64,000 bases of DNA from STF1-107 sp964457935 (GTDB lineage Bacteria; Bacillota; Clostridia; Christensenellales; UBA1242): assembly GCA_964457935.1 (NCBI GenBank), contig CAYWFC010000001.1, forward strand, positions 1 to 64,000, given 5' to 3'. A model generated the notes under the pieces. It saw only the letters and a list, made by a program, of their open reading frames with translations, searched no databases and was not told the DNA's origin. Positions 7,085 to 16,405 of the stretch are shown piece by piece; position 1 is the stretch's first letter; each line of letters begins with the position of its first letter. The position numbers and the translations under genes are program-made.

Positions 7085-8279
7085 GAAACAACAAAAACGC
7101 ACTAACAAATTCGTAGTATTCTTGGGGTGCCTGCTCGCGGTGGTATTGGGCACAGTGTCGGGATTTTTGCTGAATAATTATGTATTCGGCGGGACTATGT
7201 ATGTCATACCGGACACAACGACCACTTCGTCTGGCATAGCGACTGGCGACATAAATGTGGACGTCATCAAGAGTAAAGATTTGTCCATACATTTCGTGGA
7301 ATTGGGCAATAAATACACTGGAGACTGCACTTTCATCAAGGTAGGCTCTGTCGAGATACTGATAGACGCAGGCAGTCGCGCCGACAGTGTGACCCCTATA
7401 TACAACTACATCTCGCCATACATAGAGGGTGCGCTGGACTATGTCATAGTCACACACGCACACCAAGACCATTATGCAGGCTTTTCTACCGGGGCGAATG
7501 TGCCTAGTTTGTTTGACAAGTTACGCGTAGGCACAGTGATCACTTTCGCGCAGACCAATCAAAAAGACACATCCACATTGTACAAAAATTTCCTGCGCGA
7601 GCTAGAAGAGACCAAGGATAGGAACGGCACAGTGGTGTACAATGCCTATCAATGCTACAACGAGACTGACGGTGCGCAGAGAGTGTATGACCTAGGCAAC
7701 AACGTAGAGTTGGAGATATTGACGCACAGATATTATACCGAAAAAGCCCAGACTGAGAACGACTACTCTGTGTGCTGTATCATCAATCAGACTGTGCCCG
7801 GCAATGCGAGCGCCAGCAAGCACTATTTATTCACAGGCGACCTAGAGTCGGGCGGAGAAGAGAGCCTAGTGACGTTAAATACTTTGCCAAAAGTGGAATT
7901 ATACAAGGCGGGGCACCATGGCTCAAAGACTTCGTCATCAGCCAAACTCCTCAAGGCTATACAGCCAAAAGTGGTATGCGTGTGTGCGTGCGCAGGCAGT
8001 AGCGAATACACCAAAACTAATGCCAATCAATTCCCTACACAGGCTTTCGTGGACAGGGTGGCGCCTTACACCAGCGACGTGTATGTGACTACGCTGTGCA
8101 TAGACTACAATAAGGGCGAATTCACGTCCATGAATGGCAACATAGTGCTGACATCAGACTTGGCTACAGGGGCGAGTGCGCTGTCTGTCAATATGTATTT
8201 TGCCAACAATGCCACCAAACTAAAAGACACCGATTGGTTCAAAGCCAACCGAACGTGTCCTAAGGCGTGGGCGTCATGA
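7077..8279 (+). CDS. Membrane-anchored metallo-beta-lactamase-fold hydrolase (ComEC C-terminal-like)
   Basis: 400 residues. A Lys/Arg-rich N-terminus and one membrane helix (about 13-35) anchor it; the rest is an MBL domain. Visible motifs: HFVELGNKYTGDCTFIKVG, ILIDAGSR, the zinc motif THAHQDHYAGF (HxHxDH), LFTGDLESGGE and KAGHHGS. This set is typical of the ComEC/Rec2 C-terminal hydrolases and related exported MBL proteins. Without the ComEC channel it is not a DNA uptake pore; a secreted or surface phosphodiesterase or nuclease is a reasonable guess. It is translationally coupled to the anchored protein before it and followed by a terminator. Confidence 0.85.
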   Translation: MAKKQQKRTNKFVVFLGCLLAVVLGTVSGFLLNNYVFGGTMYVIPDTTTTSSGIATGDINVDVIKSKDLSIHFVELGNKYTGDCTFIKVGSVEILIDAGSRADSVTPIYNYISPYIEGALDYVIVTHAHQDHYAGFSTGANVPSLFDKLRVGTVITFAQTNQKDTSTLYKNFLRELEETKDRNGTVVYNAYQCYNETDGAQRVYDLGNNVELEILTHRYYTEKAQTENDYSVCCIINQTVPGNASASKHYLFTGDLESGGEESLVTLNTLPKVELYKAGHHGSKTSSSAKLLKAIQPKVVCVCACAGSSEYTKTNANQFPTQAFVDRVAPYTSDVYVTTLCIDYNKGEFTSMNGNIVLTSDLATGASALSVNMYFANNATKLKDTDWFKANRTCPKAWAS

Positions 8280-8288
8280 CGATATGCG

Positions 8289-8317
8289 AATGCTGTACCT
8301 AGCGGTACGGCATTTTT
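8289..8317 (+). terminator. Terminator after the MBL gene
   Basis: Stem TGCTGTACC / GGTACGGCA (one G-U) with a TAGC loop, then T5. Confidence 0.8.
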
Positions 8318-8371
8318 GTAGCCTAGTTTGGATATATTTGGACCAAAATGACAAAAATATATGATAGGTAC

Positions 8372-8400
8372 TTGCCAAAACTCGAGCGGTGTGCTATACT
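8372..8400 (+). promoter_or_regulatory. Promoter of typA
   Basis: TTGCCA (8372-8377), 17-base spacer, TATACT (8395-8400). Confidence 0.7.
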
Positions 8401-8427
8401 GCTAGCGTTAAAAAAGAGGAAAATATT

Positions 8428-10251
8428 ATGACCAACGAAAAAATCAGAAATGTAGCTATCATTGCCCACGTAGACCATGGCAAGACCAGCCTAGTCAACG
8501 AAATGCTGAAGCAGGGCAATGTTTTTCACGAAAATCAAGTGGTAGAGGACAGAGTAATGGACTCCAACGCCATAGAGCGTGAGAGAGGCATCACCATACT
8601 CGCAAAGAACGCCAGCTGTATGTACAACGGTGTGAAAATCAATGTAGTAGACACCCCCGGACACGCAGATTTCGGCGGAGAAGTGGAGCGCGTGCTGAAA
8701 ATGGTGGACGGCGTATTGCTGGTAGTAGACGCATTCGAGGGCACTATGCCACAGACGCGTTTCGTGCTAGAAAAGGCGCTCGCACTCAACCTGCGCGTAG
8801 TGGTAGTCATCAATAAAATCGACCGCCCAGACGCACGCCTAAAAGAAGTAAAAGACGAAGTGCTAGAGCTCCTCATGGACTTAGACGCGAATGACGAACA
8901 GCTGGACAGCCCGTTCGTGTATTGCTCCGCGCGCAACGGCACTAGCAGTCTATCAGAAGGCGAAGTAGGCACAGATATGCGTCCGCTGTTTGAGACTATA
9001 CTCAGCCACATCCCAGCACCAGAGGGGGACGAGAGCGCACCGTTCAAGATGCTGGTGTCGTCAGCCGAGCACAATGATTATCTCGGCAAACTGGTAGTGG
9101 GCAAAATCACTGCCGGCAAGGTCAAACTGGGCGACAACATAGTAGTGACCAATTACCACGAGCCAAAGAGCGTCAATGGCAAGATACAGCAGATATTCGC
9201 ATACAAAGGCTTGCAACGCGTGCAGGCAGACAGCGCCGAAGTGGGCGACATAGTGTGCCTCGCTGGTCTGGACAACTGTCTCATAGGCGACACTGTCAGC
9301 AGTCGTGAGGACGCCACCCCTATCGAGTTTGTAAAGATAGACCCACCTACTGTGGAGATGACATTCCTAGTGAACGACAGCCCGTTCGCTGGCAAAGAAG
9401 GCAAATACGTGACCAGCAGACACTTGCGCGAACGCCTATACAAAGAAGCCATAAAAGACTTGTCCCTGCGCGTGACTGACGGCGAGACTAGCGAGAGCTT
9501 CAAAGTATGCGGACGCGGTGAGATGCACTTGTCTATCCTGATAGAGAATATGCGTCGCGACGGGTATGAGTTTCAAGTCAGTATGCCACGCGTATTGCTC
9601 AAAGAAATAGACGGCAAACTGTGCGAGCCTATAGATATACTGTACATCGACGTGCCAAAAGACTGCGTCGGCTCTGTCATCACTCGTATGGCGAATAGAA
9701 AAGGCGAACTCATATCTATGGACGACCACAATAGCCGTATGAAATTGAAATTTTATATCCCAGAGCGCGGATTGTTCGGCTTCAAATCCGAATTCCTGAC
9801 CGACACTCGTGGTGAAGGCGTGATGAATAACATTTTCCACGAATACCAGCCACACAAAGGCACTATCCGCCGTAGAGAGTTTGGCTCGCTCATCGCGTGC
9901 GAGACTGGCGACGCTGTGGTGTATGGCTTGTACAATGCTCAAGATAGAGGCGACCTATTCATTACCCCGGGCACTGCTGTGTACGAAGGTATGGTGGTAG
10001 GCCAAAATCCTAAAGGCGACGATATCCCAGTCAATGTGTGCAAGAAAAAACACCTGACCAATATGCGTAGTAGCAGTAGCGATGAGGCTCTCAGACTCAT
10101 CCCTGTCAAAATGCTGAATATAGAGGAGAGCCTGGAATTCCTAAACGACGACGAGTACCTCGAAGTCACTCCAAAAAACTTGCGCATACGCAAAATCCTG
10201 CTCACTAACGACGAACGTCTGCGCCAAAAGGCTAGAATGAGTAGACAATAA
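8428..10251 (+). CDS. typA: Ribosome-associated GTPase TypA/BipA
   Basis: 607 residues from the ATG at 8428 (AGAGGA upstream); an upstream in-frame ATG at 8389 lies inside the promoter and is rejected. G motifs are AHVDHGKTSL, the RGITI switch region, DTPGHADF, INKIDRPDA and SARNG. The elongation-factor-like domains and the C-terminal BipA domain follow, with length normal for the family. TypA binds the 70S ribosome and aids large-subunit assembly and stress growth. It is a single-gene unit with its own promoter, and is followed by degenerate tandem repeats and a shared terminator. Confidence 0.97.
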   Translation: MTNEKIRNVAIIAHVDHGKTSLVNEMLKQGNVFHENQVVEDRVMDSNAIERERGITILAKNASCMYNGVKINVVDTPGHADFGGEVERVLKMVDGVLLVVDAFEGTMPQTRFVLEKALALNLRVVVVINKIDRPDARLKEVKDEVLELLMDLDANDEQLDSPFVYCSARNGTSSLSEGEVGTDMRPLFETILSHIPAPEGDESAPFKMLVSSAEHNDYLGKLVVGKITAGKVKLGDNIVVTNYHEPKSVNGKIQQIFAYKGLQRVQADSAEVGDIVCLAGLDNCLIGDTVSSREDATPIEFVKIDPPTVEMTFLVNDSPFAGKEGKYVTSRHLRERLYKEAIKDLSLRVTDGETSESFKVCGRGEMHLSILIENMRRDGYEFQVSMPRVLLKEIDGKLCEPIDILYIDVPKDCVGSVITRMANRKGELISMDDHNSRMKLKFYIPERGLFGFKSEFLTDTRGEGVMNNIFHEYQPHKGTIRRREFGSLIACETGDAVVYGLYNAQDRGDLFITPGTAVYEGMVVGQNPKGDDIPVNVCKKKHLTNMRSSSSDEALRLIPVKMLNIEESLEFLNDDEYLEVTPKNLRIRKILLTNDERLRQKARMSRQ

Positions 10252-10460
10252 TAGACCTTGTCCGCCCTGAATGTAAATAGTGCGACAAATGTAGTCTCTA
10301 TTAGACATAAATGCAAACGATTACATAAGTGCAGTCTTTATCAGACCTAAATGCAGATGATGAGACCGATATAGACCTTGTCTAAATATAAGTGATGAGA
10401 CTAGTATAAACCTCATCTAACCTATGTGTAAATAATAAGATAATATTTATTAGATATAGA
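10252..10460. repeat. Degenerate tandem repeats (about 36-40 bp) after typA
   Basis: Five or so units of the form TAGACCTTGTCTAAATATAAGTGATGAGA, diverged; TAGACCTTGTC appears at about 10253 and again at 10372. The first unit begins at the typA stop codon. No open frame is supported. Confidence 0.65.
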
Positions 10461-10464
10461 CAAA

Positions 10465-10498
10465 CAAAAAACTTTGGCAGTGTGCCAAAGTTTTTTTG
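10465..10498. terminator. Bidirectional terminator between typA and the SipW-type gene
   Basis: Stem AAACTTTGGCA / TGCCAAAGTTT with A-run before and T-run after, three bases from the stop codon of the reverse-strand gene. Confidence 0.9.
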
Positions 10499-10501
10499 AT
10501 A

Positions 10502-11161
10502 TTAATTACCAGTAGTAGGTGGTACATATTCAAATGCCTTCCTTACTTCAGATAAGGTTTTGCCAATATTGGCTGATTGGATAGACTCTATATCTATTTT
10601 GACCTCTATATCTGCCGAAGTAGGTGTGCCAGTCAGACCAGTAGGGATGCAGAATGATGTAGTAGACAATATAGTCACTGCACTGCTATCTGCTTCTATT
10701 TCTATAGGTACTAATTGATTATTGACATAGTATACCCAACCGTCGGTGTCTCTAGTAGCAGAACAAGCGGCTTTGAAATTATCATAACCCTCATTTCCTG
10801 TATTAAAATTATTATTCAACTGAGAAATAATATCAGACATGTTACTATCTTTGCAACTAAATGTGACTTTGAACCTAATATACATACCAGATGAATTAGC
10901 ATCAGCTTTGATTGTGACATCTTTACTCAGTATGGCTCCATTTGTAGTTACAGTACTATTGACAGGTAGTGTTTCATCAGTTATGTTATTACCGTCAGAG
11001 TTACCCAATGTGAACTCGATCTTACCGAATGAGTGAGTGCCGGAGCCGGATTTTTGGCTGACAAAATACGCATATGTGCCTAAAGCTCCACATGCCACCA
11101 AGCATACTGCCAAACAGATTATCAATAGACGATATGTTCTCTTACTCATAGTTTTCTTCAT
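10502..11161 (-). CDS. Secreted protein with SipW/TasA-type N-terminus
   Basis: 219 residues from the ATG at 11161 (GAGGTGGAG upstream). The N-terminal region is KR-rich, then a hydrophobic stretch LLIICLAVCLVACGALG, then TYAYFVSQKSGSGTHSFGKIEF. The GTYAYF...G.F..G pattern is characteristic of proteins with a SipW-type signal peptide (TasA, camelysin and other fibre proteins). LVAC could alternatively be a lipobox. The mature part is rich in Ser, Thr and Asn, with beta-strand character. No SipW-like peptidase is seen in this window. A role as a surface or fibre protein is inferred. Confidence 0.7.
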   Translation of the reverse strand: MKKTMSKRTYRLLIICLAVCLVACGALGTYAYFVSQKSGSGTHSFGKIEFTLGNSDGNNITDETLPVNSTVTTNGAILSKDVTIKADANSSGMYIRFKVTFSCKDSNMSDIISQLNNNFNTGNEGYDNFKAACSATRDTDGWVYYVNNQLVPIEIEADSSAVTILSTTSFCIPTGLTGTPTSADIEVKIDIESIQSANIGKTLSEVRKAFEYVPPTTGN

Positions 11162-11335
11162 ATATCTACTCCACCTCGTAGCATTAGTATATACTATTAT
11201 AACAAAAAAAACAAACATTTTCGCCAAAAATTTTTCACAAAAAATATCATCAAAAATAGTTGACACAATATAATGTGTATATATCGTATGCCACTACTAC
11301 AAAATAGCCAATTTTGAAATAAAATAATGTGGAAA
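11162..11335. other. AT-rich intergenic DNA before a DnaA-box cluster
   Basis: AT-rich sequence with A- and T-runs, no open frame with a ribosome site. It could serve as an unwinding element for the adjacent DnaA boxes, but this is only suggested by composition. Confidence 0.4.
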
Positions 11336-11450
11336 TGTGGATAACTTGGGTGAAATTGTCCACTTTTGCCTTGAAAATAAGGGATTTTGGGTATGTGGAT
11401 AGAATGTGGATAACATTTTTTGCGCGGTGGAAATGTGGAAATGTGGATAA
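11336..11450. other. DnaA-box cluster (possible secondary origin or DnaA-titration site)
   Basis: Three perfect TGTGGATAA boxes at 11336-11344, 11405-11413 and 11442-11450, plus TGTGGATAG at 11394-11402, all in the same orientation. They lie in a 430-bp gene-free region. Three more perfect boxes occur 23 kb away at 34176-34298. The cluster could be part of oriC or a DnaA reservoir. Confidence 0.65.
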
Positions 11451-11541
11451 CTCTGTGGGTTGTTTTGTACAAAACGAAGTGGGTTTTGGATAATTTTTTA
11501 GAACAAATATCAAACATTCGACAATTTGCACCACTTTTCGC

Positions 11542-11570
11542 TTGATAAAAAAGTGTGAGTGAGATAATAT
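11542..11570 (+). promoter_or_regulatory. Promoter of the 61-residue protein gene
   Basis: TTGATA (11542-11547), 17-base spacer, TAATAT (11565-11570). The same box pair and spacing is used before mnmG. Confidence 0.65.
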
Positions 11571-11591
11571 ATACCTATTAGACGGAGTGTG

Positions 11592-11777
11592 ATGAACGAG
11601 AGAGATTTGTGCAGGCTGAGTGAGTATTTCGACGAGAGGATAGACTTGTCAGACTTTACGACGGAGGAACTAGAGGAAATGCTACAGGGCTTGCCGTCGG
11701 ACGAGAAGTTTAAGGACAATTATTTCGCGTATTACGATGACGTGAAGGACAAATCTCGCCCAAAACAAGACTGGTAA
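11592..11777 (+). CDS. Small acidic hypothetical protein
   Basis: 61 residues (MNERDLCRLSEYFDERI...), acidic, predicted helical in the first half, no membrane segment. A GGAG lies four bases before the ATG at 11592, and a clear promoter lies upstream. No family recognised. Its 3' end (AAACAAGACTGGTAAAAGCA) is partly repeated about 70 bases downstream. Its position next to DnaA boxes invites a regulatory reading, but nothing else supports that. Confidence 0.6.
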   Translation: MNERDLCRLSEYFDERIDLSDFTTEELEEMLQGLPSDEKFKDNYFAYYDDVKDKSRPKQDW

Positions 11778-11855
11778 AAGCAGAGCCTATCTACCAAAAA
11801 CAGCAAAATCAGCTAAATACAAACAAAGCAAGACTGGTAAAAGCAAGTGAAATGC
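11778..11855. repeat. Imperfect copy of the preceding gene's 3' end
   Basis: CAAGACTGGTAAAAGCA, which includes the stop codon of the 61-residue gene, recurs at about 11830 (AAGCAAGACTGGTAAAAGCA). Confidence 0.6.
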
Positions 11856-11918
11856 TCGCACTGAATGGATATTCGTGACAGATAAGTGTCTTAATAGTCT
11901 CTATAATGACAAAAATAA

Positions 11919-11948
11919 TTGACATTAACATAATATTTGTGCTATCAT
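11919..11948 (+). promoter_or_regulatory. Promoter of the 173-residue membrane protein gene
   Basis: TTGACA (11919-11924), 18-base spacer, TATCAT (11943-11948). Confidence 0.6.
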
Positions 11949-11966
11949 CTAGTATAGAGGTAACAA

Positions 11967-12488
11967 ATGAAATATACTAAAATAACCAAAAAATTAGGTG
12001 GGATAGTACGTAGTATCTTTTGGGGATTTGTAATATTAGTACTTTTAGGCTTATCGGGTTTATTCGTCTGGTGCGATTTTAGTATGGCAAATCCTTTAGT
12101 AAGTTTTGTGTTGTTGGTGTGGATACCAGGGTTGTGCTATTCGGTAAATTATTGTATTAGTTTAATCGCGGGCGATGAATTGACGAATACTGGTATGGTG
12201 AGTGATGGCCATTCGGTATTTGACATAAAAAGAACACCAAAATACTATAGTAGAAGAATGATTTCGCACTTTGTAGGATGTATACTCTTTGTTTTATTAT
12301 TATTAAGGTATATGTTTTATTTGGGTTATCTTTGTATTATGTCTGCTTATTACTTGGTATTTTTCTTCGTGGGGGCAGTAGGTTCTGTGATCGGTGTAGT
12401 GGTTTGTTTCATATTCGGAATGAGTGCTTACGAGAAAAGTAGCCTAAAACAAAGAAAAGATAATGTGGATAATACTGAAATAAAATAA
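11967..12488 (+). CDS. Membrane protein of unknown function
   Basis: 173 residues with about five membrane segments (near 17-37, 42-66, 100-118, 119-131 and 132-153) and a charged C-terminal tail KSSLKQRKDNVDNTEIK. The ATG is preceded by AGAGGTAAC. Codon use is more AT-rich than in neighbouring housekeeping genes. It is a single gene with its own promoter and a terminator about 85 bases after the stop. I do not recognise a family. Confidence 0.7.
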   Translation: MKYTKITKKLGGIVRSIFWGFVILVLLGLSGLFVWCDFSMANPLVSFVLLVWIPGLCYSVNYCISLIAGDELTNTGMVSDGHSVFDIKRTPKYYSRRMISHFVGCILFVLLLLRYMFYLGYLCIMSAYYLVFFFVGAVGSVIGVVVCFIFGMSAYEKSSLKQRKDNVDNTEIK

Positions 12489-12570
12489 ATTGCACTAGAG
12501 AGCAAAATCTGCAAATCTTGCGACATATTAAGTGCCGGAATTTAGTTTAGTCAGATATCTATATAGATAA

Positions 12571-12614
12571 AAAAAGAGAACACGTGAGCGAAGCTAGGTG
12601 TTCTTCTTTTTTTT
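12571..12614. terminator. Terminator between convergent genes
   Basis: Stem GAGAACAC / GTGTTCTT with A-run before and T8 after; serves the membrane gene and possibly the small reverse gene at 12625. Confidence 0.75.
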
Positions 12615-12624
12615 CGTCTAGACA

Positions 12625-12810
12625 TTAGTATTGCATATTGAATGGGAAGGATGAGAGTGAGCAAGAGCAATTATTCATACGCTCGATGAGTTCTTTCTTC
12701 TTCAGATAAGTAGACTCAGTGCCGTAGTGTTTGATGTCGAGCTCTTTTTCTTCTTCCTTCATCATTTTGTGTATGAGAGTGGTCCTGTCTTCTGTGTGGG
12801 AATATTTCAT
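12625..12810 (-). CDS. Small hypothetical protein
   Basis: 61 residues, highly charged and helical in the first two thirds (HKMMKEEEKELDIKHYG), with a Cys/Ser-rich end (NNCSCSLSSF). AGGAG stands nine bases before the ATG. No family recognised. A good ribosome site and a terminator downstream argue that it is real. Confidence 0.6.
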   Translation of the reverse strand: MKYSHTEDRTTLIHKMMKEEEKELDIKHYGTESTYLKKKELIERMNNCSCSLSSFPFNMQY

Positions 12811-12887
12811 AATGGGTATCTCCTTTTCGCTGACATATTAGCATACAATGTGAGCATTGTCAATAGTGAAAATGAAAAATATATTAT

Positions 12888-13136
12888 TATATCAAAGTCA
12901 TACTGGCATCCTTATAGCAAAATATATAATTCTGCAAAAGTTATACTGTCACACTTATAAAAACACATCGTTCTATCAAAGTCATACTGGTGCACTTGTA
13001 GCAAAATATATTATTTTGTCAAAGTAATATTGTCGCACTTATAAAGATAAATCATTCTGCCAAAGTCATACTGGCGCACTTGTGGCGGAAAATTATAATT
13101 CTATCAAAGTAATATTGTCAAATTTATAAACATACA
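12888..13136. repeat. Tandem degenerate copies (about 4) of the yigZ 3' end
   Basis: TCAAAGTCATACTGG(C/T)GCACTTGT occurs near 12891, 12977 and 13060, with weaker copies between. It matches the last codons and stop of the adjacent reverse gene (TTCTGCCAAAGTCATACTAG at 13139). No gene here. Confidence 0.75.
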
Positions 13137-13490
13137 TTATTCTGCCAAAGTCATACTAGCGCACTTGGTGTATGCGCGGAGCAGTCCGCCAGCGCCTAGT
13201 TTGACCCCGCCGAAATATCTCACCACAACCACGAGAATGTCGCGGGCATTTTTGTGTTTGATGACATTGAGTATAGGGCGTCCTGCTGTACCGGATGGCT
13301 CGCCGTCGTCACTGCAACGCTCCACCACACCGTCGTCGCACAGAGTGTAGGCGTAGCATGTGTGAGTGGCTTTTTTGTGCGATTTGGCGAGAGTGGACAG
13401 TATATCCTTGACCTGCGCCTCGCTAGTCACGTGGTAGGCGTACCCGATGAATTTGGATTTCTTGATTTCGTACAAAACTTCTGTATGCAT
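13137..13490 (-). CDS. YigZ/IMPACT N-terminal-domain protein
   Basis: 117 residues from the ATG at 13490. KKSKFIGYAYHVTSE, THTCYAYTL, CSDDGEPSGTAGRPIL and VVVRYFGGVKLGAGGLLRAY are the standard UPF0029/IMPACT motifs. Full-length YigZ proteins are about 200 residues with a second domain; this one ends shortly after the first domain. The family is linked to translation control, but its bacterial biochemical role is unclear. The -10 box TATATT ends six bases before this ATG and has TTGCAT 17 bases upstream, so the mRNA is probably leaderless. The ATG at 13496 would fall inside the promoter-start zone. Confidence 0.85.
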   Translation of the reverse strand: MHTEVLYEIKKSKFIGYAYHVTSEAQVKDILSTLAKSHKKATHTCYAYTLCDDGVVERCSDDGEPSGTAGRPILNVIKHKNARDILVVVVRYFGGVKLGAGGLLRAYTKCASMTLAE

Positions 13491-13496
13491 ACGCAT

Positions 13497-13525
13497 AATA
13501 TACCACATACTGCGCGTCAATGCAA
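13497..13525 (-). promoter_or_regulatory. Leaderless-type promoter of yigZ
   Basis: Reverse strand TTGCAT (13525-13520), 17-base spacer, TATATT (13502-13497), six bases, then ATG at 13490. No ribosome site fits. Confidence 0.6.
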
Positions 13526-13529
13526 ATGT

Positions 13530-13700
13530 CTGGCGGTTTTTGTGTCGAGATACAATCTAGATATATAATGACTTGGCTGGTTTAGTACTGAGACACAATC
13601 AAAACACATATTGGCTGGGCGGGTTTTGTAGCAAGACGCAATCTAGGTACATATTGGCTGGCGGTTTTGGTGTCGGGACGCATATCTGCGCGCGTGGCGT
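13530..13700. repeat. About four 42-bp degenerate repeats upstream of the Ca2+-ATPase gene
   Basis: Units contain TTGGCTGG(C)GG(G)TTTTG...GACGCAATCTAGGTACATA, seen near 13532, 13572, 13612 and 13652. They lie on the 5' side of both flanking genes. No frame with a ribosome site. Confidence 0.65.
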
Positions 13701-13724
13701 CATATCTTGGGTATAGGAGACGAG

Positions 13725-16334
13725 ATGTTTTTTTATAGCAAAGAGGAGGCGCTGGACAAGCTATCCAGTAGCGAGAGCGGGCTAGACAGTGCGCGCATAT
13801 CCGACCACAAGAAAAAATACGGTGCAAACAAAGTGGACGAGGCGAAGAAAGAGAGTGTATTCGTGGCTTTTTTGCGCCAATTCCAAAATCTGATGATTAT
13901 CATACTACTACTATCGGCAGGGGTGTCTATCACGCTGGCGCTGACTAGTGGTGAGTATGCGGACTTATTCGAAGGGTTTATCATACTCTTCATAGTGATC
14001 ATGAATGCCATAATAGGTGTCATCCAAGAGAACAAAGCGCAAGCCAGCCTCGCCGACCTGAAAAAGCACATAGTGCAGTACTCCAAAGTAGTGCGGAGCG
14101 GAGTGGTGATGCACATATCGAGCGACGAACTGGTAGTGGGCGACATAGTGTGTCTCGAGGCAGGCGACATAGTGCCGGCGGATTTGCGCCTAATAGAGAC
14201 GCATTCGCTGAAATGCGACGAGAGCAGTCTGACGGGCGAGAGTTTGCCGGTGGAGAAAAACGCCAATCTGATACTGAACAAGCACACTGCCATAAACGAG
14301 CAGAAAAATATGGCATTTAGCGGATGCAGTGTGAGTGCCGGCAGAGCCAAAGGCGTGGTGGTGGCAGTGGGCAATCAGACCGAGATAGGCAAGATAGCCA
14401 ATATGATATTCTCCACCAAAAAAGAGCAGACCCCACTCCAGAAATCACTCCAAAAGATAGGCAAAGTCATCACTATATCAGTGCTGGTGGTGTGCGTGGT
14501 GATATTCTTGCTCGAGATATTCTTCGCATCAGAGCGGAGCGTGCTCTCTGCACTCATGACGTCAGTGGCACTGGCGGTGGCAGCGATACCAGAGAGTTTG
14601 CCTGCCGTCATCACTATCATCATGGCTATGGGTGTGACCCAGCTCGCCAAGCGCAAAGTCATCATCAAGCAACTGCACGCCGTAGAGACGCTGGGGAGTT
14701 GCCAAGTGATTTGCTCGGACAAGACTGGCACTCTGACGCAAAACAAAATGACCCTGACCCACCTGTACCTAAATCTCGAGCGTTGCGAGGCAGACACTGG
14801 CACAGACGAGTACACGCACGCCATAAACTGTATGGCGCTGTGCAACGAATGCACTGTATCAAAAGGGGCTGTGCTAGGCGAGCCCACCGAAGTGGCATTG
14901 TACGAGTACGCTATGCCACATTTCGCACTCAAAAAGCACAAGCGACTGTTCGAACTCCCGTTCGACTCCACGCGAAAAATGATGACCACTGTGCACAGCA
15001 TAGGTGGCATAGTGAGTTATACCAAGGGGGCGTTTGATATGGTGATAGAGCGTTGCTCCACCATAAATATCCATGGCAAAATCCAAGCGCTCACTCCAGA
15101 CATTCGCCGACGCTTGCAAGCCATAAACAAAGAAATGGCGGACTCCAGCCTGCGCGTGCTGGCGCTGTGCTACAAAGCATACGACGAATACAATATGGAC
15201 GCTGACTTAGAGCGCGATATGACATTCCTGGGGCTGGTAGGCATGATAGACCCACCGCGTGTAGAAGTATATGACGCCATACAAAAATGCTTCTCTGCTG
15301 GGCTAAAGCCAGTGATGATCACAGGCGACCACAAAAACACCGCCTTTGCCATAGCGCGACGCCTGCACATAGCGGACAGCGAGAGCCAAGTCCTGACAGG
15401 CGAGCAGATAAACGCCATGAGTGATGCGCAGTTTGCACGCAAGGTAGGGGATTACACAGTGTTCGCACGCGTCACCCCTGAGCACAAGGTCAAGATAGTG
15501 ACCGCCATAAAAAAGCAGAGCAAAGTAGTGGCTATGACTGGCGACGGCATCAATGACGCCCCTAGCCTGAAAATAGCCGACATTGGCGTGGGTATGGGCA
15601 TATCGGGTACTGATGTGGTCAAAAATGTGTCAGATATGGTCATTACGGACGACAATTTTGCCAGCATAGTGGTGGCTGTCGAAGAAGGTCGAAAAGTGTA
15701 CAGCAATATCCAAAAGGCGCTACAATATTTGCTCAGCACCAATATGATAGAAGTAGTAGGTATGCTACTAGGGCTGATATTTTTCCCAAATGTGACATTC
15801 TTGACCGCGTCGCAGATGCTATTCATCAATCTCGTCACTGACAGCCTGCCGGCGTTCGCACTCGGGGTGGAAAAAGCCGAGAAAGACATCATGACTCGCG
15901 CCCCGCGCAGTAGCAGAGAGAGTGTATTTTCGCGCAGTGTCACTGTGGGCATAGTGTACCAGTCCATACTCCAGCTCATATGCGTGATGAGTGTGTATGT
16001 GCTGGCCAATATTTACGCTACGCCCGAGGTGGCGAACACTATGGTGTTCTTCACTATCATATTCGTGCAGACACTGCACAGCATCAATGCCAAGACGAAC
16101 GGCAGTATACTGGACATCAATATTTTCGAGAACAAGACATTCAATATTTGCTTCGTAGTCACCACAGCACTGAATAGCATAGTGGCATTCGTGCCTATCG
16201 TGAGACGGATGTTCGGCCTGTGCGCGCTGAGTGCGTCGCAATGGGTGTGGGTAATGGTGGCGTCGCTGGCTATCATCCCGAGCGTGGAGATAGTGAAATT
16301 GGTGCTGTATGGCAGAAATCGCAAAACTAAATGA
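13725..16334 (+). CDS. P-type calcium-transporting ATPase (PacL/SERCA type)
   Basis: 869 residues from the ATG at 13725, with AGGAG five bases upstream. An N-terminal cation-ATPase domain is followed by membrane helices, the actuator loop LTGESLPVEK, the M4 motif AAIPESLPAVITI, the phosphorylation site SDKTGTLTQNKM (Asp about 332), KGAFDMVIERC in the nucleotide domain, MITGDHKNTA and GDGINDAPSLK. M6 has NLVTDSLPAFALG and keeps the Asn/Asp calcium ligands. M4 has PES where most relatives have PEG, but the ligand Glu is kept. The pump exports Ca2+ (or Mn2+) from the cytoplasm. A T7 run follows the ATG directly and could slip. Confidence 0.93.
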   Translation: MFFYSKEEALDKLSSSESGLDSARISDHKKKYGANKVDEAKKESVFVAFLRQFQNLMIIILLLSAGVSITLALTSGEYADLFEGFIILFIVIMNAIIGVIQENKAQASLADLKKHIVQYSKVVRSGVVMHISSDELVVGDIVCLEAGDIVPADLRLIETHSLKCDESSLTGESLPVEKNANLILNKHTAINEQKNMAFSGCSVSAGRAKGVVVAVGNQTEIGKIANMIFSTKKEQTPLQKSLQKIGKVITISVLVVCVVIFLLEIFFASERSVLSALMTSVALAVAAIPESLPAVITIIMAMGVTQLAKRKVIIKQLHAVETLGSCQVICSDKTGTLTQNKMTLTHLYLNLERCEADTGTDEYTHAINCMALCNECTVSKGAVLGEPTEVALYEYAMPHFALKKHKRLFELPFDSTRKMMTTVHSIGGIVSYTKGAFDMVIERCSTINIHGKIQALTPDIRRRLQAINKEMADSSLRVLALCYKAYDEYNMDADLERDMTFLGLVGMIDPPRVEVYDAIQKCFSAGLKPVMITGDHKNTAFAIARRLHIADSESQVLTGEQINAMSDAQFARKVGDYTVFARVTPEHKVKIVTAIKKQSKVVAMTGDGINDAPSLKIADIGVGMGISGTDVVKNVSDMVITDDNFASIVVAVEEGRKVYSNIQKALQYLLSTNMIEVVGMLLGLIFFPNVTFLTASQMLFINLVTDSLPAFALGVEKAEKDIMTRAPRSSRESVFSRSVTVGIVYQSILQLICVMSVYVLANIYATPEVANTMVFFTIIFVQTLHSINAKTNGSILDINIFENKTFNICFVVTTALNSIVAFVPIVRRMFGLCALSASQWVWVMVASLAIIPSVEIVKLVLYGRNRKTK

Positions 16335-16405
16335 TACGCTTGCATACAAAATAAATTTCTGATATATTTTAGTCATAAATGATATGCTTGCATACATCTT
16401 GTTTG
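16323..16405. repeat. Duplicated 3' end of the Ca2+-ATPase gene
   Basis: AAATGATACGCTTGCATACA at the stop codon region recurs as AAATGATATGCTTGCATACA about 47 bases later. Confidence 0.7.

Noticed and set aside
14324..15037. 237-codon frame inside the Ca2+-ATPase gene
   Set aside because: Out-of-frame shadow of a gene with clear P-type ATPase motifs in the main frame.
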